Part shown: positions 15,293 through 16,062 of the stretch, in pieces
How the letters are laid out: each line of letters starts with the position of its first letter
Position numbering within the stretch: the first letter of the stretch is position 1
NCBI GenBank assembly: GCA_964505995.1
Contig: CAZDLB010000037.1
Coordinates: forward strand, 1-16,062
Length of the DNA stretch: 16,062 nt
Direction of reading: 5' to 3'
Source: JAJRVH01 sp964505995
Lineage (GTDB): Bacteria > Pseudomonadota > Zetaproteobacteria > Mariprofundales > Mariprofundaceae
The notes under the pieces: model-generated
Databases searched by the model: none
What the model was told of the DNA's origin: nothing
What the model saw: only the letters and a program-made list of their open reading frames with translations
Position numbers and translations under genes: made by a program

Positions 15293-15655
15293 TTATCCAC
15301 CCCAGGCCCAGATGATGGCCAGCCACCAGATGCCGAAGCCGGACATCACGACGAGCATGCCGGCGATCAATGTCACCCGCCAGCCGATGACGGGCACGTA
15401 ATCCTCGAAGATGACCTTCAGCCCCATGTAGGCATGCACGATCAGCGCCATGATCAGAATCGTGTGCAGCAGGCGCGAGACGAAATGATCGAGCAGATCC
15501 AGCAGCCCCAGCTGATCCACACCGCCGGCGTAGACGGAAACGATCAGCGCGAACGGCAGCGGCAGCAACAGCGCCAGCACGACGGCCGACAGCCGCTGCC
15601 AGTACCAGTCGTCCAGCCCGCTGTGCGCCGCGCCCGGTTCCTTCGTCAGCTTCAC
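15293..15655 (-). CDS. sdhD: Succinate dehydrogenase membrane anchor subunit SdhD
   Basis: This 120-residue subunit has three predicted membrane helices (about 22-42, 62-82 and 92-116). DDWYWQRLSAV near the N-terminus is typical of the family. H74 in IVHAYMGLKVIFEDYV is the probable haem b ligand, and D85-Y86 correspond to the quinone-site residues of SdhD. The GTG start at 15655 overlaps the sdhC stop as GTGA, and the resulting length equals the usual 115-120 residues; the longer in-frame reading upstream is out-of-frame sdhC and is rejected. Anchor subunits diverge strongly, so the assignment leans on operon position as well as motifs. Confidence 0.92.
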   Translation of the reverse strand: MKLTKEPGAAHSGLDDWYWQRLSAVVLALLLPLPFALIVSVYAGGVDQLGLLDLLDHFVSRLLHTILIMALIVHAYMGLKVIFEDYVPVIGWRVTLIAGMLVVMSGFGIWWLAIIWAWGG

Positions 15656-16047
15656 AGCAACACCGCCAGCACGACGGCGGCCACCAGCGTCAGGCCCAGC
15701 ACCAGCCGGGCCGTGGCGCGCATGGCCTCGCGACTTTCGCCCCAGCCGGCATCGAGCGCCAGAAAACGGATGCCGTTGCAGAAATGATAGATCAGCGCCA
15801 CGCCGACGAGCCACAGCGATATCTTGCCGGGAAGCGAATGCATCCAGGCCTGGGCGCGATCGAAGTCCTCGGGGCTGCCGGTCATGCCGTGCAGCAGCCA
15901 CAGATACAGCGGCACGAACAGCACCAGCACCAGGCCGCTGGCCCGGTGGGCCAGGCTGGCCACCATCGTCAGCCGCCAGCGATAGATGGAGATTCTCGGG
16001 GACAGCGGACCCGGCGAGACCCCGCGGCCGGGATTCTGCTCATTCAT
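15652..16047 (-). CDS. sdhC: Succinate dehydrogenase cytochrome b556 subunit SdhC
   Basis: This 131-residue three-helix protein anchors the complex and binds haem b and ubiquinone with SdhD. The opening PLSPRISIYRW and the following SLAHRASG (S31 and R35 match the E. coli quinone-site S27 and R31) are family signatures. H88 in LIYHFCNGIRFLALDAG is the expected haem ligand. The opening is of the LSPHL-IYRW type found in alphaproteobacteria and Xanthomonadales rather than the NLDL type of E. coli. The ATG at 16047 has GGA seven bases upstream. It is the first gene of the operon; the promoter is outside the window, as only 15 bases precede it. Confidence 0.95.
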   Translation of the reverse strand: MNEQNPGRGVSPGPLSPRISIYRWRLTMVASLAHRASGLVLVLFVPLYLWLLHGMTGSPEDFDRAQAWMHSLPGKISLWLVGVALIYHFCNGIRFLALDAGWGESREAMRATARLVLGLTLVAAVVLAVLL

Positions 16048-16062
16048 CGTGGTTCCATCCTT

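Noticed and set aside
13978..15315. Plus-strand 445-codon reading frame opposite sdhA
   Set aside because: Antisense to sdhA, whose catalytic residues are all present; no motif or ribosome-binding site supports the plus-strand reading.
15656..15901. Upstream extension of SdhD
   Set aside because: It is out-of-frame sdhC sequence; the GTG overlapping the sdhC stop gives the normal SdhD length.

Overview
This is a 16 kb chromosomal window from a GC-rich proteobacterium. Every supported gene lies on the minus strand, so the text follows transcription from high to low coordinates. A type I-style threonine operon next to recJ with an RpfE-like gene, an sdhCDAB-sdhE cluster whose SdhC begins with an LSPRISIYRW-type motif, and a three-gene cytochrome bc1 operon point to an aerobically respiring gammaproteobacterium, possibly near Xanthomonadales/Nevskiales. 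That placement is inference from gene order and motifs, not from a search.

Region 1 (16047-11659) is a succinate dehydrogenase operon, sdhC-sdhD-sdhA-sdhB-sdhE, followed by a lipoprotein carrying a DUF1573-type domain and two CxxCH haem motifs. Genes overlap or are nearly contiguous throughout. A 100-N assembly gap (12439-12538) sits at the sdhE/lipoprotein junction. An identical 55-bp sequence flanks it on both sides, so the gap is almost certainly an artefact and both genes are intact.

Region 2 (11599-10857) holds rpe (ribulose-phosphate 3-epimerase) with its own promoter, ending in a perfect 18-bp-stem terminator. Region 3 (10759-8177) is the cytochrome bc1 operon petA-petB-petC, ending in a textbook terminator. 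Electrons from Sdh enter the quinone pool that bc1 oxidises, so regions 1 and 3 are consecutive steps of one respiratory chain.

Region 4 (8169-1844) starts with a good sigma70-type promoter and reads alaC-hom-thrC-rpfE-like-recJ: amino-acid metabolism (alanine transamination, homoserine and threonine synthesis) coupled to a DNA-repair exonuclease. thrB is absent from the cluster.

Region 5 (1822-1) is different in character: visibly lower GC, its own promoter, a structured 5' leader, and a GTG-started DUF262/HNH protein of the GmrSD type IV restriction family that runs off the left edge. It is the best candidate for a recently acquired defence locus; the rest is conserved core metabolism. No tRNA, rRNA, CRISPR array or insertion sequence was seen.
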